Under the pieces are notes generated by a model, which was given only the letters and a program-made list of their open reading frames with translations, was not told the DNA's origin and made no database searches. Below, piece after piece: positions 7,627 to 13,395 of a DNA stretch of 15,046 nt. How positions within the stretch are numbered: the first letter of the stretch is position 1; each line of letters starts with the position of its first letter. A program made the position numbers and the translations under genes. Origin of the DNA: Actinomycetota bacterium (lineage in GTDB: Bacteria; Actinomycetota; Thermoleophilia; Gaiellales; Gaiellaceae). Where the stretch lies: NCBI GenBank assembly GCA_005885565.1, contig VAXK01000220.1:1-15046 (forward strand). Direction: 5' to 3'.

Positions 7627-7804
7627 CTTTCGACCACCCTCTCTCCGAGGATTTGCAGTTGCGACTGCCGCCGCAGAGAAGCAAGCCCCAAACTGCCTGC
7701 TGAGCCGATTCACGTTTGCGTCAGGCGCACCTCCTTGGCTCGAAACCAGGCTTCTTGGCGGCGCCGACGCGGAAGGCACAGCCGAGGCGGCGCGTCCGTC
7801 GCCG

Positions 7805-7834
7805 AGCTTACGAAGCCGGGGCACTGTTTGTCAA
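7805..7834 (-). promoter_or_regulatory. Probable promoter of the precursor operon (TTGACA-18-TAAGCT)
   Basis: Read on the minus strand, TTGACA (7834-7829) is a perfect -35 hexamer, followed 18 bp later by TAAGCT (7810-7805), which keeps the TA and final T of a -10 box. Transcription would begin near 7798, leaving a 5' leader of about 170 nt before the precursor ATG. This is sequence matching only; no transcript data are available. Confidence 0.55.
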
Positions 7835-7893
7835 CCGGATTACGAGACCGCCCTGACGAGGCTCCTTGCACGCTCAGTGCAGATCGCCGAGAC

Positions 7894-7909
7894 TGGTGGA
7901 GACCCACCA
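7894..7909. promoter_or_regulatory. Inverted repeat in the leader of the Rieske operon
   Basis: TGGTGG-AGAC-CCACCA is a perfect 6-bp inverted repeat with a 4-nt centre, ending 20 bp before the Rieske ATG. It could be an operator or an RNA hairpin just upstream of the ribosome binding site. It is too short to call a terminator, and no T-tract follows. Confidence 0.45.
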
Positions 7910-7929
7910 CTCGCCGTCGTGGAGGTTGC

Positions 7930-8838
7930 ATGTACTTCGGCTGGCACCAGGTCGCCTTTACGCGCGACGCCCTCGCGCCGCTCACACCGACGGCAATCGG
8001 AGCACTGCCGCTCGTCCTCGTACGCCGGACGGAGGCGCTCGGGGCCTTCGACGCAGTCTGCCCTCATCGCGGCGCGAACCTCGCCCACGGCGGCGAGCTC
8101 GACGGCGACGTAATCGTCTGCCCCTTCCACGGCCGCCGGATCGCGCTCGGCAGGTCCCGACGGCGCTACTGCGTTCGCGGCTACACGACGGTCGAGCTCG
8201 GCGGCTGCGTCTTCGTCCTCCTTCGCGAGCGATACGCGAACGGCTTCACCGAGTTCCTGGCGAGCCTGGTCGAGACGCACGTCTTCGTTCCGGGCTTCAC
8301 GCTGACCGTTCGCGTCCCGTCCGAGTACGTGATCGAGAACGTCTTCGACGCCGACCATTTCAAGGCTGTGCACGGGCTCAAGCGCACGCCGAGACTGCAG
8401 CTCCGGCGGGGTGACCACGGCGAGCTTACGGTCGAGTCGGTCTTCGAGACGCGACGTCCCAATCCCTGGCAGGAGGACGTCGACACCCTCGGGGAGAGCG
8501 TCGAGTCGCGGTTCTGCGCCCGCGTCTTCAGCCCCACGCTCGTCGCGACCGAGCTCGGCCCGCGCGACCGCTCGCACGTCGTGTTCACGGCGGCAACCCC
8601 GACGCCTGACGGCGCGTCGGTGATCCGGCTTTCGCTCGCCGTCCGCTCTGACGACGGCGCCGGACCGAGTGACGAGACGATCATGTCGCTGCTCCAGGGC
8701 AGCCGACGCGCGTTCGATCAAGACATCGGCGTCTGGGAGCATCTCGTCACCGACGCTCCCCCGCGCTATGCGCCGAGCGACCGCCCCGTGATCGAGTACC
8801 GCGCGTTCTGTGAGGAGTTTCGTGACCGTGACCACTGA
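7930..8838 (+). CDS. Rieske non-heme iron oxygenase
   Basis: This 302-residue protein has an N-terminal Rieske [2Fe-2S] domain and a C-terminal mononuclear iron domain, so it should hydroxylate, desaturate or dealkylate a substrate with O2. Rieske ligands are Cys44 and His46 (CPHRGANLAHGG) and Cys64 and His67 (CPFHG). The iron triad is ENVFDADHFKAVH, giving Asp140-x2-His143-x4-His148, with Asp265 in DQDIGVWE as the distal carboxylate. ATG at 7930 follows GGAGG (7921-7925) with a tight 4-nt spacing, and MYFGWHQVAF is a typical start. The frame is open far upstream, but that part is not protein-like. First gene of the rightward operon, overlapping the hydrolase gene by 17 bp. No dedicated ferredoxin or reductase is adjacent. 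Confidence 0.94.
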   Translation: MYFGWHQVAFTRDALAPLTPTAIGALPLVLVRRTEALGAFDAVCPHRGANLAHGGELDGDVIVCPFHGRRIALGRSRRRYCVRGYTTVELGGCVFVLLRERYANGFTEFLASLVETHVFVPGFTLTVRVPSEYVIENVFDADHFKAVHGLKRTPRLQLRRGDHGELTVESVFETRRPNPWQEDVDTLGESVESRFCARVFSPTLVATELGPRDRSHVVFTAATPTPDGASVIRLSLAVRSDDGAGPSDETIMSLLQGSRRAFDQDIGVWEHLVTDAPPRYAPSDRPVIEYRAFCEEFRDRDH

Positions 8839-9655
8839 CGACACGGCGGTCGCTGCGCTGGGCGACGGCATCGCGGCGCGCGTTCGGCCGGGTGTGGGAG
8901 AGAACGTGCTGTGGGTCCACGGGTACAGCATGGACTCGAGCGTCTGGGGCGAGCTGTGGCGGCTTCTGCCCGAGTGGGAGCACATCGGGATCGACCTTCC
9001 CGGCCACGGCGCGTCACGAGCGATCCGGCCGGGCGAGGACCTGAGCGCCCTTGCCCTTAGCCTGGGTCAACTCGCGCACGAGCAGGGGGCCAGGCATCTC
9101 GTCGCCCTGTCCTTCGGGACGATGGTCGCCCTCCAGATCGCAGTCGAGTATCCCGATGCCTTCGCCTCGCTCACGCTCTGCGCGCCCGCGCTCGCCGGCG
9201 GGCCCGAGGACGCGGCCGCCGCGACCCGCTACGCCCAGCTCGCCCGCCTCCACCACGACGGCGGAACCGGCGCCGAGCTGGCCGCGTTGTGGATGCGGTC
9301 CCCGCCCGACATCTTCAAGGGCGTCGACCGCCGTCCGGAGCTCCGGCGGCGCCTCGCCGACGTCATCGGACGACACTCGTGGCGGGAGCTCGCCGACGGC
9401 TCGATGCGACTCTTGACGACTCCTCCCCAGGACCTGGATCGGCTTCGCTCGATCGAGGCCGCCACGCTCGTGGTGGTCGGCAGCGAGGAGCTGCCCGCTT
9501 TCAGGCGCTGCGCGGAGCTCGTCGTCGGGGCGATCGCGTCGTCGAAGCGTGTCGAGCTCCCCGCCGCGGGGCACCTCTGCCTGCTCGAAGAACCGCGGCA
9601 GGCCGCGGCTCTGCTCCGCGCGCACCTGCGCCAATGGGGGCGCCCACTGCCGTGA
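8822..9655 (+). CDS. Alpha/beta hydrolase fold protein
   Basis: This 277-residue protein is a single-domain alpha/beta hydrolase. It shows the oxyanion-side VHGYSMDSSVW, the IDLPGHGAS strand-turn, the nucleophile elbow ALSFGTM (Ser97; Ala replaces the first Gly of GxSxG) and the catalytic His251 in AAGHLCLLEEP. The usual acid position after strand 6 reads VGSEELPAF, so Glu223 would replace the common Asp. Start choice: GAGGAG (8812-8817) precedes GTG at 8822 by 4 nt and a second GTG at 8828 by 10 nt, so either could be used; GTG at 8810 precedes this site. Translation is coupled to the Rieske gene by overlap. In the cluster it may act as peptidase, esterase, thioesterase or cyclase; sequence does not decide which. 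Confidence 0.9.
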   Translation: MTVTTDDTAVAALGDGIAARVRPGVGENVLWVHGYSMDSSVWGELWRLLPEWEHIGIDLPGHGASRAIRPGEDLSALALSLGQLAHEQGARHLVALSFGTMVALQIAVEYPDAFASLTLCAPALAGGPEDAAAATRYAQLARLHHDGGTGAELAALWMRSPPDIFKGVDRRPELRRRLADVIGRHSWRELADGSMRLLTTPPQDLDRLRSIEAATLVVVGSEELPAFRRCAELVVGAIASSKRVELPAAGHLCLLEEPRQAAALLRAHLRQWGRPLP

Positions 9656-11592
9656 GCGTGGCGGAGCGGCTGGCGGCGGTCTTCGGCGACGTCGCAGCCG
9701 CGCTTGCCATTCGCGACGACCCGGCGTCGGTCGCGCACGAGCTCTTCGCGCTGATCGAGGAGCCGATCGAGTTCTACGACTCGCATCCGTGCTGGCCGTC
9801 GCTCCTGACCTCCACCGGCCTCCCCCTCGAGCTCTCGCTGAAGGTCGATGCGACGAGCTCGGTCGCCCTTCGCTGCACCGTCGACGTCACCGACCACCGA
9901 ACGGATCTCGGGGGCAACTGGACGCGGTACCTCGACGCCGCGGCGCAGGTAGCGGAGGGCACCGGGATCGATGCCCCAGCGCTCTGGGATCTGCTCCAGG
10001 TTCACCTGAGCGGGATCCCGCCGGCGTTCCCGTCGAAGCTGATGCACGGGCTCGCATACGCGGCGCCGGACTGGTTCCGTGGCTCGCTGTACTTCCGAAC
10101 CGGCTGGCTCGGTCCGTCCCAGCTCGCGTCGAGGCTTGCGGACCCGGCGGCAGCGCTCAGCGAGGTCGCCCGGCGCTACGGGTGTCCGGTCGCGGGGCCG
10201 GTGGAGGTCGTCGGCTACGACCTCGTCCCAGGGGAGGCTCTCAGGTCGAAGGCCTACACGTGGCCCGCCCTCGACCCGGCCGCCTCGTTCGGCGAGGTCG
10301 TGGGCACGAATCCCGACCTTGCGCCGGCACGCGAGATCTACGATGCGTTTCGCGGGCCGGCGGATCCGTTCTCCCACCCGCGCCCGCTTCTGCTCCAGAC
10401 GACGTCCAAGAGCGGTTCCGTCAATCAGCGGCTCTTCTTCTTCGCGTCGGCGTGGGGATGGACGACACACGAGGGTGTCGAGCGACTCCTCGACCTGGCG
10501 GCGCGGGCGCTCGGGCTCGACACCAGCCGGCTTGCCGTCTTCGCGGACGTCGCCGCGCGCTACGACATCGGGCTCCAGCTCGCGCTCGTCGCCGTCGGGG
10601 CCGAGGGGGGCGCGCCTTCGGCGACGTTTTACCTGTGGCCCGTCGTCGACGCCGACACGCCGGCCAAGTCCTCGAGCCGAACCCTGCGGCTGACTCAGGC
10701 TCGCGCAGCGCGCGACGAGCTTGCACGCGACGCCCGCGCCATGGTCGACGGCGCCACCGGCTACCTGCTACGTGCACGAGGCCCGGACGCCTCCTGGAAC
10801 GACTACGACGTGGACGCTGCCGTAGGTGACGCGGCGACGTTCGTCACGGCGTACGTGGCGGCCGCTCTCGCCCGCGATCGGCGTCAGCGCGAAGAGCTGC
10901 TTCCCACGTGCGCATGGCTCGTGGCCCACCATCGTCCGGCGGTGGGGTGGGGATGGAACGACGCCGCCGAGGCGGACGGCGAGACGACGGCATTTGCGCT
11001 CGAGGCTCTCGCGACTGTCGATCGGGCGCCGCCGGCCGGCTGGCAAGCAGTCGCGCGCGAGCACGGCGAAGCAGAGGTGATGGGAGCTGTCCTCTCGGCC
11101 CTTCTTCGCGCGGATGAGGACGTCGGCGACGCCGCTTCCGCGGCCGCTGCCGGCCTCGTCGCCGCGCAGAGCCCGGACGGAGGCTGGAACTCCCACCGGT
11201 GGGGAACTCGCCTGGTTGCGACGTACCGGGCCCTACAAGCGCTCGCGGCCTACGAGCGTACGGCCGAGGGGGTTAGCGCGAGAGTTTTCGCCCGTGCACG
11301 GCTGTTCCTGTCCTCGGTCGCGATCTCACCCGAGCCTTTTGCGCTGGCCCTGTGGCTGGGCGGCTGGGTCCACGCGCGAGGCGCCCTCGGCGACCCACGC
11401 CTACCTCGGGTGTTGAGCGCGCTGGCCGACCTCCAGCAGCCCGACGGCCGCTGGCTGGGCCCGCCGAATCGGAGGATCTCGACCGGCGCAGGCCAGGCCG
11501 GATCGCCTCTGCACGTCGACCCCTGTTGCCTCGTCACGACGGCGACGGTGATCTGCGGACTCGAGAGCCTCAGCCTCGCTGTTCCCTCGTGA
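9652..11592 (+). CDS. DMATS-like (ABBA) prenyltransferase fused to a squalene-cyclase-like alpha/alpha-barrel
   Basis: This 646-residue protein has two parts. Residues about 40-335 match the tryptophan dimethylallyltransferase (ABBA) pattern: WPSLLTSTGLPLELSL with Glu60 where the aromatic acceptor is held, Arg74 in the next strand, VVGYDLVPGEALRSKAYTWPAL with Lys200 and Tyr202, QRLFFFA (Arg260) and ATFYLWP near 330. Some diphosphate-binding Lys/Tyr positions appear lost (262, 264, 326). Residues about 350-646 are helical with prenyltransferase/squalene-oxidase repeats: GWGWNDAAEADGETTAFALEAL, two QxxxGxW motifs (Gln506-Trp512, Gln595-Trp601) and a final LVTTATVICGLESL. The class II cyclase DxDD acid motif is not intact (DGET at 442-445). 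GTG at 9652 overlaps the hydrolase stop (GTGA); ATG at 9634 or GTG at 9658 are alternatives. It likely prenylates the peptide or a partner; the barrel may cyclise or bind the isoprenoid. Confidence 0.82.
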   Translation: MSVAERLAAVFGDVAAALAIRDDPASVAHELFALIEEPIEFYDSHPCWPSLLTSTGLPLELSLKVDATSSVALRCTVDVTDHRTDLGGNWTRYLDAAAQVAEGTGIDAPALWDLLQVHLSGIPPAFPSKLMHGLAYAAPDWFRGSLYFRTGWLGPSQLASRLADPAAALSEVARRYGCPVAGPVEVVGYDLVPGEALRSKAYTWPALDPAASFGEVVGTNPDLAPAREIYDAFRGPADPFSHPRPLLLQTTSKSGSVNQRLFFFASAWGWTTHEGVERLLDLAARALGLDTSRLAVFADVAARYDIGLQLALVAVGAEGGAPSATFYLWPVVDADTPAKSSSRTLRLTQARAARDELARDARAMVDGATGYLLRARGPDASWNDYDVDAAVGDAATFVTAYVAAALARDRRQREELLPTCAWLVAHHRPAVGWGWNDAAEADGETTAFALEALATVDRAPPAGWQAVAREHGEAEVMGAVLSALLRADEDVGDAASAAAAGLVAAQSPDGGWNSHRWGTRLVATYRALQALAAYERTAEGVSARVFARARLFLSSVAISPEPFALALWLGGWVHARGALGDPRLPRVLSALADLQQPDGRWLGPPNRRISTGAGQAGSPLHVDPCCLVTTATVICGLESLSLAVPS

Positions 11593-11710
11593 GGACGCCC
11601 ACGACTGTTAGAAGGCCGCCTCCTACGACCGCGACGATCGCGATCAGCTTGCCGTTCGCTCCGACGATCCCGAGGACGGCCAGCGCGGTGCCGAGAGCGA
11701 TCGATCCCAC
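11570..11710 (-). CDS. Possible small two-helix membrane protein, start uncertain
   Basis: A minus-strand frame ending in TGA at 11570 encodes two hydrophobic segments (SIALGTALAVLGIVGA and LIAIVAVVGGGLLTVVGV) joined by NGK and followed by LTREQRG. GC-rich third positions fit coding DNA. GTG at 11710 gives 46 residues but has no clear Shine-Dalgarno. The frame extends upstream through GGWYGDRINRKRLL, which resembles MFS motif A; a CTG at 11758 preceded by CAGG would give 62 residues. It converges on and slightly overlaps the end of the prenyltransferase gene (23 bp). It may be a real small membrane protein or a remnant of a transporter. No function is assigned. Confidence 0.4.
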   Translation of the reverse strand: MGSIALGTALAVLGIVGANGKLIAIVAVVGGGLLTVVGVLTREQRG

Positions 11711-11787
11711 CGTGAGGAGCCGTTTGCGATTGATTCGGTCACCGTACCAACCGCCCAGGCGAAGCCTGAAAATGAGCGGTCGGGCAG

Positions 11788-12261
11788 CTAGGCTGCGTTG
11801 CCGAGAGCGGCGCTGATAGCCGCGATGATGACGCCGCCGAGCGTCACGGTGGCGAGCGCGCGCACGAAGCCGACCTCGAAGTAGCGCCAGCGCAGCCAGG
11901 CGAGGACGACGAGCTCGAAGCCGACGACGATGACCGCGAGGACGAGCGCGGCGCGGTAGTGGGGGATCAGGAACGGCAGCGTGTGGAGGACTCCGCCGAC
12001 GAAGGTTCCGACGCCGGTGATCGACCCGCGAACGAAGGGGTTGCCGCGGCCCGTCAGCTCGCCGGTGTCGGAGAGCCCTTCCGAGAACGCCATGCTCACT
12101 CCGGCGCCGATCGCCGTCGCGAGGCCGGCGAAGAACGCGTAGTGGGGCCGATGGGTCGCCAGCGCGACGGCGAAGATGGGGGCGAGGGTGGACAGCGAGC
12201 CGTCGATCAGCCCGACCATCGCGGGCTGGATGCGCTGGAGCAGGAACGTGTCCTTCGTCAT
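11788..12261 (-). CDS. VIT/CCC1-family membrane protein (short form)
   Basis: This 157-residue protein with about five membrane segments (roughly 13-35, 39-60, 80-100, 104-122 and 133-153) resembles the VIT1/CCC1 iron-manganese transporter family. The clues are VGLIDGSLSTLAPIFAVALAT in the first helix and GAGVSMAFSEGLSDTGELTGRG after the second. It is shorter than typical members: only about 19 residues separate helices 2 and 3, so the cytoplasmic metal-binding domain of plant and yeast VIT proteins is missing. Divalent metal transport is therefore a family-based guess. The ATG has no Shine-Dalgarno but has TACACT placed for a leaderless transcript. It lies between the cluster and truA and does not look like a biosynthetic or export gene for the peptide. 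Confidence 0.8.
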   Translation of the reverse strand: MTKDTFLLQRIQPAMVGLIDGSLSTLAPIFAVALATHRPHYAFFAGLATAIGAGVSMAFSEGLSDTGELTGRGNPFVRGSITGVGTFVGGVLHTLPFLIPHYRAALVLAVIVVGFELVVLAWLRWRYFEVGFVRALATVTLGGVIIAAISAALGNAA

Positions 12262-12268
12262 CGACTAG

Positions 12269-12274
12269 AGTGTA
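12269..12274 (-). promoter_or_regulatory. -10 box for a leaderless VIT-family mRNA
   Basis: On the minus strand TACACT is followed by 7 nt and then the ATG at 12261, so transcription would begin at or next to the start codon. No ribosome binding site is present, which agrees with a leaderless mRNA as often found in actinobacteria. No clear -35 hexamer is seen. Confidence 0.5.
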
Positions 12275-12308
12275 CCAAACGACGCGCAAACAAGCAGAGC
12301 ATAAGGCA

Positions 12309-12341
12309 GTCCTGACAACGAACGTCAGGATGCCCTGACGT
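12309..12341 (+). promoter_or_regulatory. Mutually exclusive hairpins at the truA translation start
   Basis: GTCAGG at 12324-12329 can pair in two ways. Upstream it pairs as TCCTGAC (12310-12316) with GTCAGGA (12324-12330), 7 bp with a 7-nt loop. Downstream it pairs as ACGTCAGG (12322-12329) with CCTGACGT (12334-12341), 8 bp with loop ATGC, swallowing the first two bases of the GTG start. AGGA, the only Shine-Dalgarno candidate (12327-12330), lies within or next to the shared arm. It could be an RNA switch or a protein-binding dyad. Confidence 0.5.
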
Positions 12342-13059
12342 GCGGCTCAAGCTAACGCTCGAGTACGACGGCACCGACTTCCGCGGCTGGGCTGCTCAAC
12401 CAGGGCTCCGCACCGTCGAAGGCTCGCTTCGCTCTGCGCTCGACGGAGTCTTCCCTCGGTGGGGCGACATGGCGGTGGCGGGGCGCACCGACACGGGCGT
12501 CCACGCGCTGGGGCAGGTGGCGAGCGTCGAGGTCGACGGCGGCCCGCCGCCGGAGCGGGTGGTCGAGGCGTTGAACGCCCTCCTTCCCGACGACATGGCC
12601 GTCGTGGCGGTCGAGCAGGCGGCCGAGGGATTCCACGCCCGCAGCTCGGCTCGGTCGCGAACGTATCGGTACCGGATCTTCCGGCGCCGCGCGCCTTCGC
12701 CGTTCGAGCACCGGCGCAGCTGGTGGCTGCCGCGGCCGCTCGACGAGGAGCGGCTGGCGGACTCCGCCGACCTCCTGCTCGGCGATCACGACTTCACCGC
12801 GTTCACGCCGACGGAGACGAAGCATCGGGTCTTCGTGCGCGAGGTGTCGGCCGCGGCGTGGCACCGCCGAGGCGACCACCTCGACTTCGAGATCACCGCG
12901 GACAGCTTCCTCCGGCACATGGTGCGGACGCTCGTCGGCACGATGGTCGAGCTGCCGCCCGAGCGGATCGCGGCTCTCCTCGAAGGCCGCTCGCGCGCCG
13001 AGGCGGGACAGACGGCGCCGCCGTGGGGCCTTTACCTCGTGTGGATCGACTACGCCTGA
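12340..13059 (+). CDS. truA: tRNA pseudouridine(38-40) synthase TruA
   Basis: This 239-residue enzyme isomerises uridines 38-40 in the anticodon arm of tRNAs to pseudouridine. The N-terminus (MRLKLTLEYDGTDFRGWAAQ) and the catalytic loop AGRTDTGVHALGQV with nucleophile Asp51 are clear. Later motifs SSARSRTYRYRI, DFTAFTP, LDFEITADSFLRHMVRTLVGTMVE and TAPPWGLYLVWIDY complete the fold. The length is normal to slightly short. The GTG start at 12340 is forced by the conserved N-terminus and has AGGA 9 nt upstream, inside a potential hairpin. truA normally follows rplQ directly in actinobacteria; here it has its own upstream region because the cluster intervenes. Confidence 0.97.
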   Translation: MRLKLTLEYDGTDFRGWAAQPGLRTVEGSLRSALDGVFPRWGDMAVAGRTDTGVHALGQVASVEVDGGPPPERVVEALNALLPDDMAVVAVEQAAEGFHARSSARSRTYRYRIFRRRAPSPFEHRRSWWLPRPLDEERLADSADLLLGDHDFTAFTPTETKHRVFVREVSAAAWHRRGDHLDFEITADSFLRHMVRTLVGTMVELPPERIAALLEGRSRAEAGQTAPPWGLYLVWIDYA

Positions 13060-13086
13060 TCCGCCGCGTCCCCGTGAGACGAGTCC

Positions 13087-13117
13087 CGGTGGCAGCCACC
13101 GTCACGAGAGTGTGACG
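13087..13117. repeat. Composite palindrome, copy 1
   Basis: CGGTGGC-A-GCCACCG (13087-13101) is a perfect palindrome with 7-bp arms. It is directly followed by CGTCAC-GAGAGT-GTGACG (13100-13117), an inverted repeat with 6-bp arms. Both motifs recur in copy 2, 75 bp to the right. Confidence 0.7.
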
Positions 13118-13161
13118 CCGCCGCGCGAGCCCGCTTCGCGCTGCGCCCCGCGCCGGCGTCT

Positions 13162-13202
13162 CGGTGGCAGCCACCGGCGCGGCAGTGTCACGCATCGGTG
13201 AC
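13162..13202. repeat. Composite palindrome, copy 2
   Basis: The 15-bp palindrome CGGTGGCAGCCACCG is repeated exactly at 13162-13176. Ten bp later comes GTCAC-GCATCG-GTGAC (13187-13202), with the same arms and 6-bp spacer length as copy 1 but a different spacer sequence. Conserved arms with a changed spacer suggest a binding or folding constraint. Confidence 0.7.
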
Positions 13203-13382
13203 GAGAGGCGCGCGGCGGCGCCCGTCAGGAGGCGTGCGAGCGCCGACGGCTCAGGAAGAAGCCGTGGCCGGTCGTGTTCCGGCAGCGGAGGCCGGCGCGC
13301 CGCGACCCGGCTTCGGCGGCAGCGGCTTCACGCAGCAGAGGCCGAGCGCGAGCGTCCGCACGAGGCCGATCGTAGCCCTCGC

Positions 13383-13388
13383 TAGCAT
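13383..13388 (+). promoter_or_regulatory. -10 box for a leaderless HAD mRNA
   Basis: TAGCAT is followed by 7 nt and then the ATG at 13396, the same geometry as at the VIT-family gene. No Shine-Dalgarno is present before this ATG. This supports both the chosen start and a leaderless transcript. Confidence 0.5.
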
Positions 13389-13395
13389 CAACTCG

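Larger units (their letters stand above)
7627..7929. promoter_or_regulatory. Divergent intergenic region controlling both arms of the cluster
   Basis: This 303-bp gap between the precursor start and the Rieske start must carry the promoters of both operons. It holds a good leftward promoter (7805-7834), an inverted repeat in the rightward leader (7894-7909) and a 14-bp inverted repeat GCAGT-TGCG-ACTGC at 7655-7668 in the leftward leader. A consensus-like Shine-Dalgarno AAGGAGG on the minus strand at 7730-7736 has no well-spaced start codon. I see no convincing rightward -35/-10 pair and no regulator gene next to it. Confidence 0.7.
13060..13395. other. truA–HAD intergenic region with duplicated palindromes
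   Basis: This is 336 bp without a gene I can support. The first 143 bp hold two copies of a composite motif (13087-13117 and 13162-13202), and the far end holds a -10 box for the HAD gene. The HAD frame is open back to 13198, but its translation there is low-complexity Arg/Ala/Gly and not protein-like. The middle (about 13205-13380) shows nothing else I recognise. Confidence 0.6.

Noticed and set aside
7270..7713. Longer precursor starting at GTG 7713 (29 extra residues)
   Set aside because: The AAGGAGG upstream is 16 nt from that GTG, too far for normal initiation, and the added residues lack leader-like features; ATG 7626 has a purine-rich stretch upstream.
9229..10470. Long open frame antisense to the hydrolase and prenyltransferase genes (413 codons)
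   Set aside because: Arg-rich and motif-free; the opposite strand carries clear protein families.
11788..12261. VIT-type protein as exporter or immunity factor for the peptide
   Set aside because: It is VIT/CCC1-like with its own apparent leaderless promoter and lies outside the tight operons; nothing ties it to peptide export.
13087..13202. CRISPR-like array
   Set aside because: Only two short palindromes 75 bp apart, with no spacer-repeat periodicity and no cas genes.
13251..13388. Small minus-strand ORF of 45 codons with a hydrophobic start and a Pro-rich middle
   Set aside because: Weak ribosome binding site, and its start overlaps the likely -10 box of the HAD gene; possible but not supported enough to annotate.
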